Source: a virus. Taken from it: 56,420 nt of DNA. The stretch lies in the IMG/VR virus record IMGVR_UViG_3300005548_000485, positions 1-56,420 of that record. The stretch is one strand, 5' to 3'. Positions 36,729 to 45,037 of the stretch are shown here, one piece after another; position 1 is the stretch's first letter; the number at the start of each line of letters is the position of its first letter. Under the pieces are notes generated by a model, which had not been told where the DNA came from, ran no database searches, and saw only the letters and a list, made by a program, of their open reading frames with translations. Made by a program: the position numbers and the translations under genes.

Positions 36729-37128
36729 TGCTCACCTCGAAATCAGATGGATTGAATCCACGGGCGATCATCACGACATCGCACCAATGGACGGGTTTGG
36801 TTTGCGTTGGCTCGTATTCCCACGGCGCATCGCCTAGCGCGAAAGCAAGCTCGATTGCCTCTGTGCATTCGGCTTTCAGCAAGTCACGCGAGCTGCCGCC
36901 AAGCATCACGAAGCCGGGCGCACCCTTCCCTCGGTTGATTCCGGGAAGCATGCGAAAGCCCTTCACGGTGCCGCTGAGGAAGTGGCGCCAGTCATCCTGC
37001 GATAGCTTGAACCCGTACCATGTGAGACAGCGGGACAGATCTCGGCATATCGGTTGCAGTAGGTCGTTCTGATCCTTGCTGCGCAGCTCTCGCCACGGCT
37101 CTATCTGCGCGTTTGCTTGAGCATTCAT
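36718..37128 (-). CDS. ninB: NinB-like recombination protein
   Basis: 136 residues, no TAG. Matches the NinB/Orf pattern: LSRCLTWYGFKLSQDDWRHF, SGTVKGFRMLPGINR, MLGGSSRDL and a C-terminal FNPSDF. NinB binds ssDNA and SSB and substitutes for RecFOR in lambda recombination. It is the second of several recombination genes in the early operon. Confidence 0.8.
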   Translation of the reverse strand: MNAQANAQIEPWRELRSKDQNDLLQPICRDLSRCLTWYGFKLSQDDWRHFLSGTVKGFRMLPGINRGKGAPGFVMLGGSSRDLLKAECTEAIELAFALGDAPWEYEPTQTKPVHWCDVVMIARGFNPSDFEVSNGN

Positions 37129-37469
37129 GCCGACCTCGCCAATACTTTGCTTGGCGTGCGCGTGCTGCGCTGCGAATGCCGCCGCCGTGCGTTGTCCATG
37201 TTCTGACCAGCGAGGCGCCCTATGGTCTTGTTGGCGGCGGTTTCTGCATCAATGCCGTATATGCGCCAGCGCGTTTTGTCACCGTGCCAGCCGCCCGCGC
37301 CCTTGTGGCATTCATGGCAGAGCGCAATCGCGGTGAAGTGGTGGCCTTGGCGCTGGTGATGCGCTTCGCTCGGTGCTTTGGCGTCACATACGGAGCACGG
37401 GAGCGCCTTCACCAGACCCATATAATCGCTTTCGATCTGAGTTATTGCGGCGGCGTTTTTGGTTCTCAT
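37125..37469 (-). CDS. Ref-like (recombination enhancement) HNH nuclease
   Basis: 114 residues from ATG 37469. ALPCSVCDAKAPSEAHHQRQ and FTAIALCHECHKGAGGWHGD match the P1 Ref nuclease fold, a zinc-bound HNH variant that acts with RecA. No TAG. Overlaps its neighbours by 4 bp. Confidence 0.75.
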   Translation of the reverse strand: MRTKNAAAITQIESDYMGLVKALPCSVCDAKAPSEAHHQRQGHHFTAIALCHECHKGAGGWHGDKTRWRIYGIDAETAANKTIGRLAGQNMDNARRRHSQRSTRTPSKVLARSA

Positions 37470-37651
37470 TTCTTCACCCGCTTTAGTCCAAAGATCGCCA
37501 TGAACGCATCTGCCGTCGCCAGCGATAGCATGCGATCCGCCATGCGCCGATATGCCGCGCGCTTGCGATGCTTCGTATTCCACGATCCTGCGCCGTGGCG
37601 TTGCTCGCATAGCTTCTTGGCTGCGCGCTCGATAGTGTCAAAGTCGGTCAT
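37466..37651 (-). CDS. Small basic hypothetical protein
   Basis: 61 residues, no TAG. Two helices with a basic centre (TKHRKRAAYRRMADRM). Function unknown; tightly coupled to the methyltransferase and ref genes. Confidence 0.6.
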   Translation of the reverse strand: MTDFDTIERAAKKLCEQRHGAGSWNTKHRKRAAYRRMADRMLSLATADAFMAIFGLKRVKK

Positions 37652-38523
37652 GCGGCGGCTCCGAACATGTCGGATTGGTTATTTGCCGCAGCCAGGTTCA
37701 GCGCGGCTTGTCGGTAGTAGCTCGCTTTCAGTTCTGCGCCTACAGCCTTGCGGCCCATTTGCAGCGCGACGTAAAGCTCCGAGCCGATGCCAGCGAAGGG
37801 AGACAGCACCACATCACCCGGATTCGTCCACAGGTCGATTCCGCGCCGTACTACCTCAAGCTGTAGCGGGCAGATATGGCGCTCGTCGTCGTGCTCGCGT
37901 GCGCTGCGATATTGCAACGTGTCCGAGGGGTCAATATCCGTCCAGACTGGGGAGGCCACCTTCTGCCATTTGTCTACCGGGTAATCCTCGCCGTGCGTCA
38001 CGCGGTCAACTTGATCTCCTGGTGCGCGCATCGTTACCAAATAGTCAGGGATGCCCTGCCGTGACATGGCCGCATTTCCGCGCACGGTCTTGTGCAGCAA
38101 TCCGAGCGCCTTAGTGCGCTGCATAGCCGTTACCGGGTCTTTCCAGATACAGACCTCGCTCGCGTAGATGAATCCCTGCGCTTGGAATGCGCGGATCAGA
38201 TCACCGCGAAAGTCTTTCAGACCGATATAGCCGTCACGCTCCTTGCTGGTCGGCATCAACATGCAGTGAAACGAGACATTGCGTCCCGGCTTCATTATGC
38301 GACGAAGCTCGACGATCAAATGTGCGAAGTGTTCAAAAAACTCCGCGTCATTGCGCACATTGCCCATGTCGCGCGGACTATTAGAATAGGTATATAGACT
38401 TGCAAACGGCGGTGAGAAGATCGAATAGTCAACGCTTGAAGCCGGCAAGCCACGCAAGACCTCGACGCAATCGCCGTGATATAGGGCGAAATTTTCGCCC
38501 ACCGTTGAATCAAGACAGTTCAT
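37648..38523 (-). CDS. DNA methyltransferase, N4-cytosine/N6-adenine class
   Basis: 291 residues, no TAG. Motif IV appears as DYSIFSPPFASLYTY (SPPF is typical of N4-cytosine enzymes). Motif I is near the C-terminus as VVLSPFAGIGSELYVALQMG, so the order is that of the beta group. No target-recognition domain is obvious. It likely protects phage DNA or labels it for packaging. It overlaps the helicase gene by 4 bp. Confidence 0.85.
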   Translation of the reverse strand: MNCLDSTVGENFALYHGDCVEVLRGLPASSVDYSIFSPPFASLYTYSNSPRDMGNVRNDAEFFEHFAHLIVELRRIMKPGRNVSFHCMLMPTSKERDGYIGLKDFRGDLIRAFQAQGFIYASEVCIWKDPVTAMQRTKALGLLHKTVRGNAAMSRQGIPDYLVTMRAPGDQVDRVTHGEDYPVDKWQKVASPVWTDIDPSDTLQYRSAREHDDERHICPLQLEVVRRGIDLWTNPGDVVLSPFAGIGSELYVALQMGRKAVGAELKASYYRQAALNLAAANNQSDMFGAAA

Positions 38524-39923
38524 GCAGCCTCACTCCTAAGCCAGTTGGGTGCCACGATTCGACGCGCCGGCTTGTATGCGTTTGTTTCGCGCACTAAGCC
38601 GAGCACGGATTGCTTTATTGCCGCGCCGGTTTCAGCGGCCAGTGCATCGGCCATCGTTGCGGCATCGGCTTCCTTGCGCTTTAGATTGGCGACAATCGCA
38701 CCTTCAAGTTCGCTCGCGAAGATGTGCGCTTGCACTTCACGCTTCTGCCCAAATCGCCAACATCTGCGGATGGCTTGGTAGTACGATTCCCACGAATCCG
38801 TGACGCCAACGAATGCAATGCGTGCGCAGTTCTGCCAGTTCATGCCCCATCCGGCGATCTTGCTTTTTGTAACGAGCACGCGAATCTTGCCTGCCGCAAA
38901 ATCCATCATGCGTTGCTCTTTGACTTCTGGATCATCCGAGCCGGCAACCTGTACCGCGCCATCAATTGCGGCGGTCAGCGCGTCGCCCTCGTCGTTCAGA
39001 TCGCACCAAACAATCCATTGCTGCTTATCCGAATTCGCCATCGCCGCACACGCCTCAACTCGCGCAGCCAGGCTGGCGCGACGCGCATCACGCCGTTCGC
39101 TCAGACTTGACGCTTCAAGCGCGAATAACATTCCATCGGATGCTTTTGCGGTTGTCTCGACGTGATGTTCTGAAATATCCAGCGGCGGCAGAACGTACGG
39201 GCCATCATCGAAACCTAGATCTGAAGGCTTGCGAACCATTGCTGCCCAGGTCGCCATCCATTTCCAGAACAGGTCGCGAGCATGCCCCTTCAGTCGCCAG
39301 TCCTGCGTCTTTGCCGCGTCATGAATGAAATACTCCGCAAGCATCTCAGCTTGCGTGCAGATGCCTAGAAACTCCGCGTGAGTGCCAAGCTCGGCCCAAT
39401 CGTTAGGGGCTGGCGTAGCGGTCGCGCATAGTTTGAATGGCGTATCTCGGAACGCAGCCAATAGCGCCTTGAGGGTCTTTGACGTGTGATGTTTGATGAT
39501 GCTCGATTCGTCCAGCACGACAGCGCCGAACCGGCCGCAATCTAACTTATGCATACGGTCATAGTTCGTGATGTTGACGCCTGCGCGCACATCTTCCGAC
39601 TCTCGGCAGTGTGTGACGGATAGGCCCATTTCTGCGCCCTCGCGCACCGTCTGAGCAGCGACCGCAAGCGGAGCGAGGATCAGGACATCATGGCCAGTCA
39701 GACGATGCACGGCATCAGCCCAAGCAAGCTGCATGCGTGTCTTGCCGAGTCCGGTATCAGCGAAGATTGCAGCGCGGCCACGGCTCAATGACCAGCGCGT
39801 CAGAACGTCTTGATGTGGGAAAAGTGGGCCGGCGATTTCGCCAACCTCACGCAATCCGGTCGGCGGCACGATCGACAACTTGCGCGCTATGAAATCATCA
39901 TAGCTCACGCCGCAATCCTCCAT
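38520..39923 (-). CDS. SF2 (SNF2-like) helicase
   Basis: 467 residues, no TAG. Motif I FADTGLGKTRMQLAWADA, motif II FGAVVLDESSIIKHH, motif III ATATPAPNDWAELG, and the C-terminal motifs VLVTKSKIAGWGMNWQNC and YQAIRRCWRFGQ. This is a complete DNA-dependent ATPase, commonly found beside phage methyltransferases and recombination genes. Confidence 0.88.
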   Translation of the reverse strand: MEDCGVSYDDFIARKLSIVPPTGLREVGEIAGPLFPHQDVLTRWSLSRGRAAIFADTGLGKTRMQLAWADAVHRLTGHDVLILAPLAVAAQTVREGAEMGLSVTHCRESEDVRAGVNITNYDRMHKLDCGRFGAVVLDESSIIKHHTSKTLKALLAAFRDTPFKLCATATPAPNDWAELGTHAEFLGICTQAEMLAEYFIHDAAKTQDWRLKGHARDLFWKWMATWAAMVRKPSDLGFDDGPYVLPPLDISEHHVETTAKASDGMLFALEASSLSERRDARRASLAARVEACAAMANSDKQQWIVWCDLNDEGDALTAAIDGAVQVAGSDDPEVKEQRMMDFAAGKIRVLVTKSKIAGWGMNWQNCARIAFVGVTDSWESYYQAIRRCWRFGQKREVQAHIFASELEGAIVANLKRKEADAATMADALAAETGAAIKQSVLGLVRETNAYKPARRIVAPNWLRSEAA

Positions 39924-40183
39924 TCAATCCGCGAGCGTCCGTGCGGGTTCGGAAACTGACCGTCTCCGCTAGGCATTTTGCTTGTGGCCTCGATTATTCC
40001 TGCCTCGCGCAGTTCGCCGAGGCGGTTCTGAACATTCTTGATTCCATCGCCAGTCGCCCGTGCGATCTGCTCGGCCTGAACGTTGCCCTTGGATATCTCG
40101 GCAACGATGCGCGCATAGCGACATGCCGGAACGCGGCGTTTCCGTTTCTGGAAATTTCGCAGCACGTCGGCGAAGGTTTTCAT
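39905..40183 (-). CDS. Winged-helix DNA-binding protein
   Basis: 92 residues from ATG 40183 (ATGA overlap). NVQAEQIARATGDGIKNVQN then LGELREAGIIEATSK is a winged helix-turn-helix. No TAG. Likely a local regulator or a replication accessory. Confidence 0.68.
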   Translation of the reverse strand: MKTFADVLRNFQKRKRRVPACRYARIVAEISKGNVQAEQIARATGDGIKNVQNRLGELREAGIIEATSKMPSGDGQFPNPHGRSRIEWRIAA

Positions 40184-40635
40184 GCCGCATCCCTCCATCC
40201 GGCCTTGCTCTGTCGATCGAACATCACCATCGAACCGGCGACCGCAACGTTGTAGGACTGCGTGCGAATCGATGGCAGCGAAATGACGTGATGGCAGCGC
40301 GCTAGTAGCGCTGGCGGGATTCCGTGATCTTCTGCGCCGAGTAGGTAGACCGCTCGCTCCGGATGGACAAAGTTCTGCATCGGCTTGCCGCCCATTTCGA
40401 CAGCGATCAGCGGGCACGAATACGGCAGTCCTTCGACAAGCGCATCGAAGTCCGCATACTCGCGATACGGGACATACTTGTACGCCTTGACCGTATCGCT
40501 AGCTTGCTGCGGATAGCGGCGCCCAACCGTGAAGATGCCTGCGGCGCCCATCTGAAACGCAGAGCGCCATAGCGTGCCTACATTCGCTGGCGTTTTGCTG
40601 CGATAGATTCCGATCTCGAAGAATCCGCGATTCAC
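40180..40635 (-). CDS. SpoU/TrmH-type RNA 2'-O-methyltransferase
   Basis: 151 residues from GTG 40635, no TAG. SPOUT knot motifs: TPANVGTLWRSAFQMGAAGI, AVYLLGAEDHGIPPALLA, and ISLPSIRTQSYNVAVAGSMV. Length and pattern are close to TrmL-like enzymes, which methylate the wobble nucleotide of certain tRNAs. Its presence in a phage that redefines a codon is suggestive. The substrate is unknown. Confidence 0.82.
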   Translation of the reverse strand: MNRGFFEIGIYRSKTPANVGTLWRSAFQMGAAGIFTVGRRYPQQASDTVKAYKYVPYREYADFDALVEGLPYSCPLIAVEMGGKPMQNFVHPERAVYLLGAEDHGIPPALLARCHHVISLPSIRTQSYNVAVAGSMVMFDRQSKAGWRDAA

Positions 40636-40814
40636 GCCGCCTCCTTCGCAATCGCCTTAATCGCCTCGCGCAACTGCGCCGGAGCGATGTTCCACAACCG
40701 CTGCTTTTCCTCTTTCGTCGCGTTCATCAAAATGTCCCTCCATCGTGGCGCGATGTATTTGCACCATTCGGCATAGCTGGTTTGGTGTAGGTTAAATTCT
40801 TCATGGGGTTTCAT
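40632..40814 (-). CDS. Small helical hypothetical protein
   Basis: 60 residues, no TAG. Helical and amphipathic (EEKQRLWNIAPAQLREAIK). It lies between the SpoU gene and dnaB. Function unknown. Confidence 0.6.
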   Translation of the reverse strand: MKPHEEFNLHQTSYAEWCKYIAPRWRDILMNATKEEKQRLWNIAPAQLREAIKAIAKEAA

Positions 40815-42229
40815 GCGGCCCAGGGGTCGGATTGCGCATCAAAGCGACTGGATCGCGCGGACTCTCGCGCGGAACTGGCCGGCCTTTCGCCGTCATCCAA
40901 GCGCATGCGGTCGAAGCTGTTTTTTAGGTAGATCGTCTCGCCGACTTTGATGTTGCGACCCTTGGCAGGGATCAGTTGGACGCATCCTGGTTCCTTGTTC
41001 GGGTCGTAGTAGTCCTCGCGATGCAGGAACATGATTACGTCGCCCTTTTGCTCAATCTCGCCCGCCTCGCGAAGATCGGCTAGCGTGGGTCGCTTGTCGG
41101 TTCTATTCGCAACACCACGGTTTAACTGCGCGGCGGCGACAACGGGGCAGTGGCACTTCTTGGCGAGCGTCTTTAGGCCCTGAACGGCGATGCCAATTTC
41201 ATGGCGAATGGCTTCCGGCTTCCTGCCGTGATCCATGTCATGCAAGTGATCGACTACGATCAGCTCTAGCGGATTCTGCATGTGCGCGCGCCATGCGCGA
41301 GCCTGCAATTGATTGATATTGATGGCCGGCGTGTCATCGATCAGCACTGGCGCCCGCATCAAGCGATCGACAATTTCGCCATTGCGTGACCAGTAGATTT
41401 CCGCGTCAGGCCATTCCTTGCCATTGCTTGGTTGCTCGACCCACGTGAACGGAATATCCCCATGCGATGCAGTTGCGCGCGCCGCATATTCCTGCGCCGT
41501 CATTTCCGCCGAGAAAATCGCGGTGTTTGTTCCACGTAGAGCAGAGAAAAATGCAAGGTTTTCGATGAAGACTGACTTCCCCATGCTTGGGCGAGCGCCG
41601 AGGATGTAGAGCACGCCAGGCCGCAAGCCATGAGTGATTTTGTTCAATTCATGCCAGGGCGTAGGCAAGCCGAGAAGCTTCGGGCCTGCCTCGTAGCGTT
41701 CAATCTGCTGCGCGACAAGCGCCTTGAACGCTCCCTTCGCCGGCATCAGTCCGCCCTTCGGCGTCGCCGCAAGTCCGCTCAGCGCATGCGAGGCGTTAGC
41801 AACGATATCGGCTGACGCTTTACCGTTTGGCGAGAAGGAATCGGAAACGATCGTCGTTCCTGCATCGATCAACTTCCGCAGAACTGACTTTTCTCGAACA
41901 ATCTCCGCATATGCAACGATGTTCGCTGCGCTCGGGGTCGTGTTGGCAAGTTCGATCACATAGTTCGAACCGCCGGCCAGATCAGACAATCCGTTTAGCT
42001 CAAACCAGTCGGCCAGAGTCACTGGATCGCACGGACGCGAAGCCTTGACCAGCTCGCCGATTGCACGATAGACCATCCGATGATCCTTGCGGTAGAAATC
42101 ATCCTCAGCGAGCCAATCCGAAATTTTCGCCAGCGATGCGGGGTCGAGCATCAGGCCGCCGAGCACGCTTTGCTCCGCGTCGATTGAATGCGGCGGCACG
42201 CGTAGCACCTGTTCGTCGTAGCGGCTCAT
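40811..42229 (-). CDS. dnaB: Replicative DNA helicase, DnaB family
   Basis: 472 residues, no TAG. N-terminal DnaB domain (PPHSIDAEQSVLGGLMLDPA). RecA-like domain with Walker A ILGARPSMGKSVFI, Walker B LELIVVDHLHDM and the arginine-finger region MFLHREDYYDP. Full length for the family. It follows the initiator gene, as in lambda-like modules, and should unwind the origin. Confidence 0.93.
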   Translation of the reverse strand: MSRYDEQVLRVPPHSIDAEQSVLGGLMLDPASLAKISDWLAEDDFYRKDHRMVYRAIGELVKASRPCDPVTLADWFELNGLSDLAGGSNYVIELANTTPSAANIVAYAEIVREKSVLRKLIDAGTTIVSDSFSPNGKASADIVANASHALSGLAATPKGGLMPAKGAFKALVAQQIERYEAGPKLLGLPTPWHELNKITHGLRPGVLYILGARPSMGKSVFIENLAFFSALRGTNTAIFSAEMTAQEYAARATASHGDIPFTWVEQPSNGKEWPDAEIYWSRNGEIVDRLMRAPVLIDDTPAININQLQARAWRAHMQNPLELIVVDHLHDMDHGRKPEAIRHEIGIAVQGLKTLAKKCHCPVVAAAQLNRGVANRTDKRPTLADLREAGEIEQKGDVIMFLHREDYYDPNKEPGCVQLIPAKGRNIKVGETIYLKNSFDRMRLDDGERPASSARESARSSRFDAQSDPWAA

Positions 42230-43008
42230 TGCGCACCCCGCATCGTCGCGATGGCCTTGTCCATGACCGACGCGATCCGATCCTCAGCGAGCAGTACATC
42301 GATGTTCTGCTTCCATGCCGGATTATTCGGATTTGGCACGTCGCCACGCATCCATGCATCGCCAGCGCATTCGCCGAAGAAGGCACCCCAGAAAACCGGC
42401 GAGTCGTATTTCCAGCCCTGATCCGCGCAAATCTTCTTCGCCAGCTTTTCGGCGGCGACGAGTCGCTTCTTGCGCTTATCGTTCAGGACTGCGATGCGTT
42501 GGCAGTTCGGTAGCTTGGCGTGGTACTGCTCCAAGATCGACGATGCCGACGAATCCCCGCTAGGGGATATAGGGGTATCTTTTATCTCTTCTCTTCTCTT
42601 CTCTTCTCTAGTCCTATTTTCGTCCGCATTTTGTCCGCTTTCATTCTGGACATTTTGCGGACATTTCCGACCATCCCTTTTGCGCTTTTGATCCTCAGCG
42701 CGGCGCTTTCCTGACTTGCCGTTATGCTCGTCAAACTCAGGCAGAACAAGGGTTTCAGCGCCATCGAAAGATAGCCATTCTGCGCGAATCATCGCCTCAG
42801 AAAACCCGGGCCATCCGATGATGTGGTCGAGCGTATCTGGCGTATAGCCGTTCAGGGTTCCATCAACAGAATGCGTATCGAACACACTCCATACCGCATG
42901 CAGTCCGCCGATGACCCGAAATTTGTCCGCTTTGGTTGCGGACAAAATGCGGACAATTTTCGGATGCGTTTGAAGGTCAACTCGCATCTTGATCCAGTCA
43001 CCCGCCAT
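42226..43008 (-). CDS. Replication initiator/helicase-loader-like protein
   Basis: 260 residues from ATG 43008 (MAGDWIKMRVDLQTHPKIVR). The N-terminal domain is winged-helix-like (GWPGFSEAMIRAEWLSFDGA). A charged linker follows, then a C-terminal domain like those of phage O/DnaT-type proteins. It precedes dnaB. The linker is encoded by a pentanucleotide tandem repeat, and as in lambda O the origin could lie inside this gene. Confidence 0.75.
   Translation of the reverse strand: MAGDWIKMRVDLQTHPKIVRILSATKADKFRVIGGLHAVWSVFDTHSVDGTLNGYTPDTLDHIIGWPGFSEAMIRAEWLSFDGAETLVLPEFDEHNGKSGKRRAEDQKRKRDGRKCPQNVQNESGQNADENRTREEKRREEIKDTPISPSGDSSASSILEQYHAKLPNCQRIAVLNDKRKKRLVAAEKLAKKICADQGWKYDSPVFWGAFFGECAGDAWMRGDVPNPNNPAWKQNIDVLLAEDRIASVMDKAIATMRGAQ
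42585..42609 (-). repeat. Pentanucleotide repeat (AGAGA x5 on the coding strand)
   Basis: Five perfect TCTCT units on the plus strand lie inside the replication-protein linker (coding REEKRREE). Next to it, 42555-42580 has ATAGGGG direct repeats and a CCCC/GGGG palindrome. The unit length is not a multiple of three. Confidence 0.8.
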
Positions 43009-43186
43009 TCTTTCCCCCAAACAACTCTTTCTGCCTACCCTCAACCGGCTGCGCCAGAAGCGCCGCAGCGTCCGCCAGTTCGCGCTCCGTGAATTCCCGC
43101 TCCGTGAGCCTTGCCGCAGCTTCGAGACGAGCGCGTTGCGCTTCCCATGCGGCCTGGCTGCGTTCATGGAAGCGGTAGTAGTTCAT
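42998..43186 (-). CDS. Small helical hypothetical protein
   Basis: 62 residues from ATG 43186 (ATGA overlap). Strongly helical and Ala/Glu/Arg-rich (QAAWEAQRARLEAAARLTER), probably a coiled coil. No TAG. Function unknown. Confidence 0.62.
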   Translation of the reverse strand: MNYYRFHERSQAAWEAQRARLEAAARLTEREFTERELADAAALLAQPVEGRQKELFGGKNGG

Positions 43187-44238
43187 GTGCACGCAACGTC
43201 CATGTAAGCGCCGATCACTTCGGCGGCGACTTGCGGCACGATGGCGTTGCCAAATCCGCGCAGTGCAGCTATGCGGCTATACCAATGCGTTTCTTCGACC
43301 TCGGTACCGCCTTGTTCGACGGTGCGCTGAATAGCCATTCGGCCGGAAACCCCATGAGCCAACAAACGAATTGAGGGTTCAACGCGCCGGGCTTTACCGT
43401 CGTGTCCGACGATCCATCCGGCACGGTCCCAAGCGCCTGCGCCACACGCTGCGGCAACGGAATTCCAGTGTCGTGCGGTCGGATCGTTCCCGTTCCGCGC
43501 GAATGATCCTGCGCTGTTGGGGTCGGCCATAGCGCCGGCCACACCGTCCTGCCCAGCAGCCCGTTCCGCTCCACGTTCTTGCACGGCGGACCATCCTTCC
43601 AGTCCCGCGATGTCGGAGTCGGCCAGAGCGCCTTCGCCGCATAATTCAAGCCGATTTGAGTTTTCTTCCCGTCCGGGCGAATCCCGGTTAGCGTGGTTCC
43701 CTTCGGTGGAATTTTCCCGCCCAGCGCATCGCTCACTGCTGGCGTCGGCCACAAACCAAACTCGGTCGCGTCGGTGGGGCGCGTTGACGGCACAAGCTGG
43801 AACAATCGCCGCTTCGCAGGCGTATCCCTCGCCTTCCAAGTCAGAGAACACTCCATCGAGCCAACCCTTGTTAATCGCCGCTGCAACCTGTTCGCCCATG
43901 ACAACGCAGGGGCGACACTCGCGGATGAGTCGAAAAAAGTGGGGCCATAGATGCCGATCGTCAGCCTGCGCTTTTCCTTTACCCGCGACCGAGAACGGCT
44001 GACACGGCGCGGAACCAGTCCAGAGTTCGCGGCTATCGGGCCATCCGGCGAGACGGGCTGCAAGCGACCATCCTCCAATTCCGGCGAAGAAGTGGCATTG
44101 CGTGTATCCGGCAAGGTCAGCGGGTCGAACATCGAGAATGCTCCGTGTGTCTATGTGGCCGGCGGGAATCAACCCATCGGCGATTAGGTTGCGCAGCCAC
44201 GTTGCGGCTGCGGGGTCGAATTCGTTGTAGTAATTCAT
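43183..44238 (-). CDS. C5-cytosine DNA methyltransferase
   Basis: 351 residues, no TAG. Motif I FFAGIGGWSLAARLAG, catalytic GSAPCQPFSVAGKG (Cys in PCQ), motif VIII RDRVWFVADASS, and C-terminal RGFGNAIVPQVAAEVIGAYM. The second gene of the leftward early operon, so methylation could begin early. Confidence 0.9.
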   Translation of the reverse strand: MNYYNEFDPAAATWLRNLIADGLIPAGHIDTRSILDVRPADLAGYTQCHFFAGIGGWSLAARLAGWPDSRELWTGSAPCQPFSVAGKGKAQADDRHLWPHFFRLIRECRPCVVMGEQVAAAINKGWLDGVFSDLEGEGYACEAAIVPACAVNAPHRRDRVWFVADASSERCAGRENSTEGNHANRDSPGREENSNRLELCGEGALADSDIAGLEGWSAVQERGAERAAGQDGVAGAMADPNSAGSFARNGNDPTARHWNSVAAACGAGAWDRAGWIVGHDGKARRVEPSIRLLAHGVSGRMAIQRTVEQGGTEVEETHWYSRIAALRGFGNAIVPQVAAEVIGAYMDVACT

Positions 44239-44657
44239 GCCGCCCTCATCTCCCGAATCAGGCGCATCTCAACCTCGCGCTCAGTTTTCAGCCGCGCGAG
44301 TTCTTCTTTCGTTTCACGTAGCTCGCGTTCGGTTTCAGATTCGAGCCTGCGAAGGCTGCGCGGGTCGTAGCCACGACGCAGCAAAAGCCATTTGAGGGGC
44401 GCTTCGTTGCCACATCGGTCCATCAACAAATTGAGTGCATCCAAACTCAGGCTGTTCTGTCCAGACTTGACGCGCGACCACACGGCTTCCTGCAGACCGA
44501 TATCTGGCGCGATGATCTTGTCCAGTAGTCCGGATTTGGTTGCGCAGAGTGAAATCACTGCAGAACCGCTTGTCTGGCGAGCGATATCGTCTAGGTCAAC
44601 GTCCACCGCATCGCCGATTACGGGAAGGGCTAACGCCTGTTGATCAAAGTGAGTCAT
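44235..44657 (-). CDS. Cro/CII-like early regulator
   Basis: 140 residues from ATG 44657. HTH-like centre (IAPDIGLQEAVWSRVKSGQN), then NEAPLKWLLLRRGYDP and a C-terminal coiled coil. First gene of the leftward early operon. The pattern resembles phage CII-family regulators. No TAG. Confidence 0.7.
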   Translation of the reverse strand: MTHFDQQALALPVIGDAVDVDLDDIARQTSGSAVISLCATKSGLLDKIIAPDIGLQEAVWSRVKSGQNSLSLDALNLLMDRCGNEAPLKWLLLRRGYDPRSLRRLESETERELRETKEELARLKTEREVEMRLIREMRAA

Positions 44658-44704
44658 GACAATTGATGTGCGTTGACGAACGACTTCTGGGCAAAATTTC
44701 GAGC

Positions 44705-44926
44705 ATGAACAGTCAGCAAAACTTCGTCGTGCTTTGGAGCCACTCCCAGCAAGCAACCCACGTCGAACCCGTACGCGACATGCTCGCGATCAACCGGGTC
44801 AACTTCGGGCAGCAGCGCGGGACGGATTACGTTGTGATTGCCCTCACCCAAACCGAGCGCGAGGCGGATATCGTTGCGACATGCCTGCAGCGGATTCGGG
44901 ATTGCGGGTGGCGTGCGCATGGATAA
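44705..44926 (+). CDS. Possible small protein antisense to the early leader
   Basis: 73 residues from ATG 44705 on the plus strand. It has a regular alpha/beta pattern (NFVVLWSHSQQATHVEPVRD, TDYVVIALTQTEREADIV). It lies opposite the roughly 300-base leader between the leftward promoter and the first early gene. No clear ribosome site or own promoter is visible, so expression is doubtful. Confidence 0.45.
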   Translation: MNSQQNFVVLWSHSQQATHVEPVRDMLAINRVNFGQQRGTDYVVIALTQTEREADIVATCLQRIRDCGWRAHG

Positions 44927-44958
44927 TCGAACAACCCAGGCCAGCTTCGGGAGGCTCA

Positions 44959-45004
44959 ATTATACACTAACAGTTGATGCAGTTGTCAACCACTTGTTGC
45001 CAAC
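44959..45004 (-). promoter_or_regulatory. Leftward early promoter with repressor operator palindromes
   Basis: On the minus strand TTGACA (44989-44984) and TATAAT (44964-44959) form a promoter with a long 19-bp spacer. The -35 is embedded in GTTGACAAC. A second palindrome GTTGGCAAC lies at 44996-45004. Both fit GTTGNCAAC and lie between the divergent repressor and early genes, as operators should. Confidence 0.72.
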
Positions 45005-45037
45005 GACTAAGCGATTGATTTAGTTCACTATCAGCGG

